Source: Victivallales bacterium (lineage in GTDB: Bacteria; Verrucomicrobiota; Lentisphaeria; Oligosphaerales; Oligosphaeraceae). From it: a stretch of DNA of 6,542 bases. The translations under genes were made by a program, and so were the position numbers. Positions within the stretch are counted from its first letter, which is position 1. Each line of letters opens with the position of its first letter. Shown piece by piece: positions 6,455 through 6,542 of this stretch. The notes under the pieces are model-generated. The model saw nothing but the letters and a program-made list of their open reading frames with translations. It made no database searches and was not told the origin of the DNA. The stretch spans positions 1 through 6,542 of the forward strand of contig CAAGGB010000328.1 in assembly GCA_900769285.1 (NCBI GenBank). Direction: 5' to 3'.

Positions 6455-6479
6455 GTCCACAAAAGACACAAAATAAACA
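6455..6479. repeat. Truncated 25-bp copy of the same repeat
   Basis: The first 25 bases of the unit, GTCCACAAAAGACACAAAAT then AAACA, match the second full copy exactly. The sequence then changes to GAGGTG and the next full copy begins at 6486. The GC-rich tail is missing from this copy. Confidence 0.8.
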
Positions 6480-6485
6480 GAGGTG

Positions 6486-6542
6486 GTCCACAAAAGACAC
6501 AAAATAAACAAAAGAATAAGACTGTTCGCGGAGGAAGCCTAA
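6486..6542. repeat. 57-bp direct repeat, second full copy, at window end
   Basis: It is identical to the copy at 6390-6446 except for one base and begins 96 bases after it. Its last base is the last base of the window, so the unit may extend further than 57 bp. Confidence 0.9.

Noticed and set aside
6118..6471. 117-residue open frame on the - strand over the repeats and the metG 3' end
   Set aside because: It reads through the A-rich repeats as Phe-Cys-Leu strings and then through the terminator and metG antisense. It is not a gene.
6366..6542. Possible CRISPR array
   Set aside because: Copies have unequal lengths and spacings, the partial copies lack half of the unit, and no uniform spacers or cas genes are present.

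Overview
The window is GC-rich, with G or C at most third codon positions. It looks like a chromosomal fragment from a bacterium of the PVC group, most likely Lentisphaerota or a close relative. The main reason is the first gene, a type II pseudopilin-like protein with an FTLI-type N-terminus and a C-terminal H-x9-DG motif. Such proteins occur as large paralogous families in Lentisphaerota and Planctomycetota. This placement is inference; the window holds no rRNA or other decisive marker.

Layout, left to right. (1) 32-739 (+) encodes the pseudopilin-like protein. (2) 740-914 is a convergent intergenic gap with a strong GC hairpin and a 14-bp palindrome. (3) 915-1823 (-) encodes a PurN-like formyltransferase with a long C-terminal extension. 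(4) 1824-2115 is a divergent intergenic region with one plausible sigma-70-type promoter facing right. (5) 2116-2649 (+) encodes a small Sec-exported protein of unrecognised family. (6) 2650-2827 holds two hairpins, one with a 13-bp stem. (7) 2828-4243 (+) encodes an ABC-2 type permease with a large soluble insertion before its last membrane segment. (8) 4325-6289 (+) encodes full-length methionyl-tRNA synthetase with a C-terminal tRNA-binding domain. (9) 6290-6542 holds a Rho-independent terminator and then an A-rich family of direct repeats, including a 57-bp unit present twice, the second copy ending on the last base of the window.

The genes do not form an obvious single pathway. MetG is housekeeping. 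The permease has no ATPase beside it, and the formyltransferase and pseudopilin are separate transcription units. The hairpins between genes suggest mostly independent transcripts. I see no CRISPR array, insertion sequence, phage gene, toxin-antitoxin pair, tRNA or rRNA. I do not see a convincing new multi-gene system. The points most worth following are the terminal repeat family, the permease insertion, the atypical formyltransferase and the small secreted protein.
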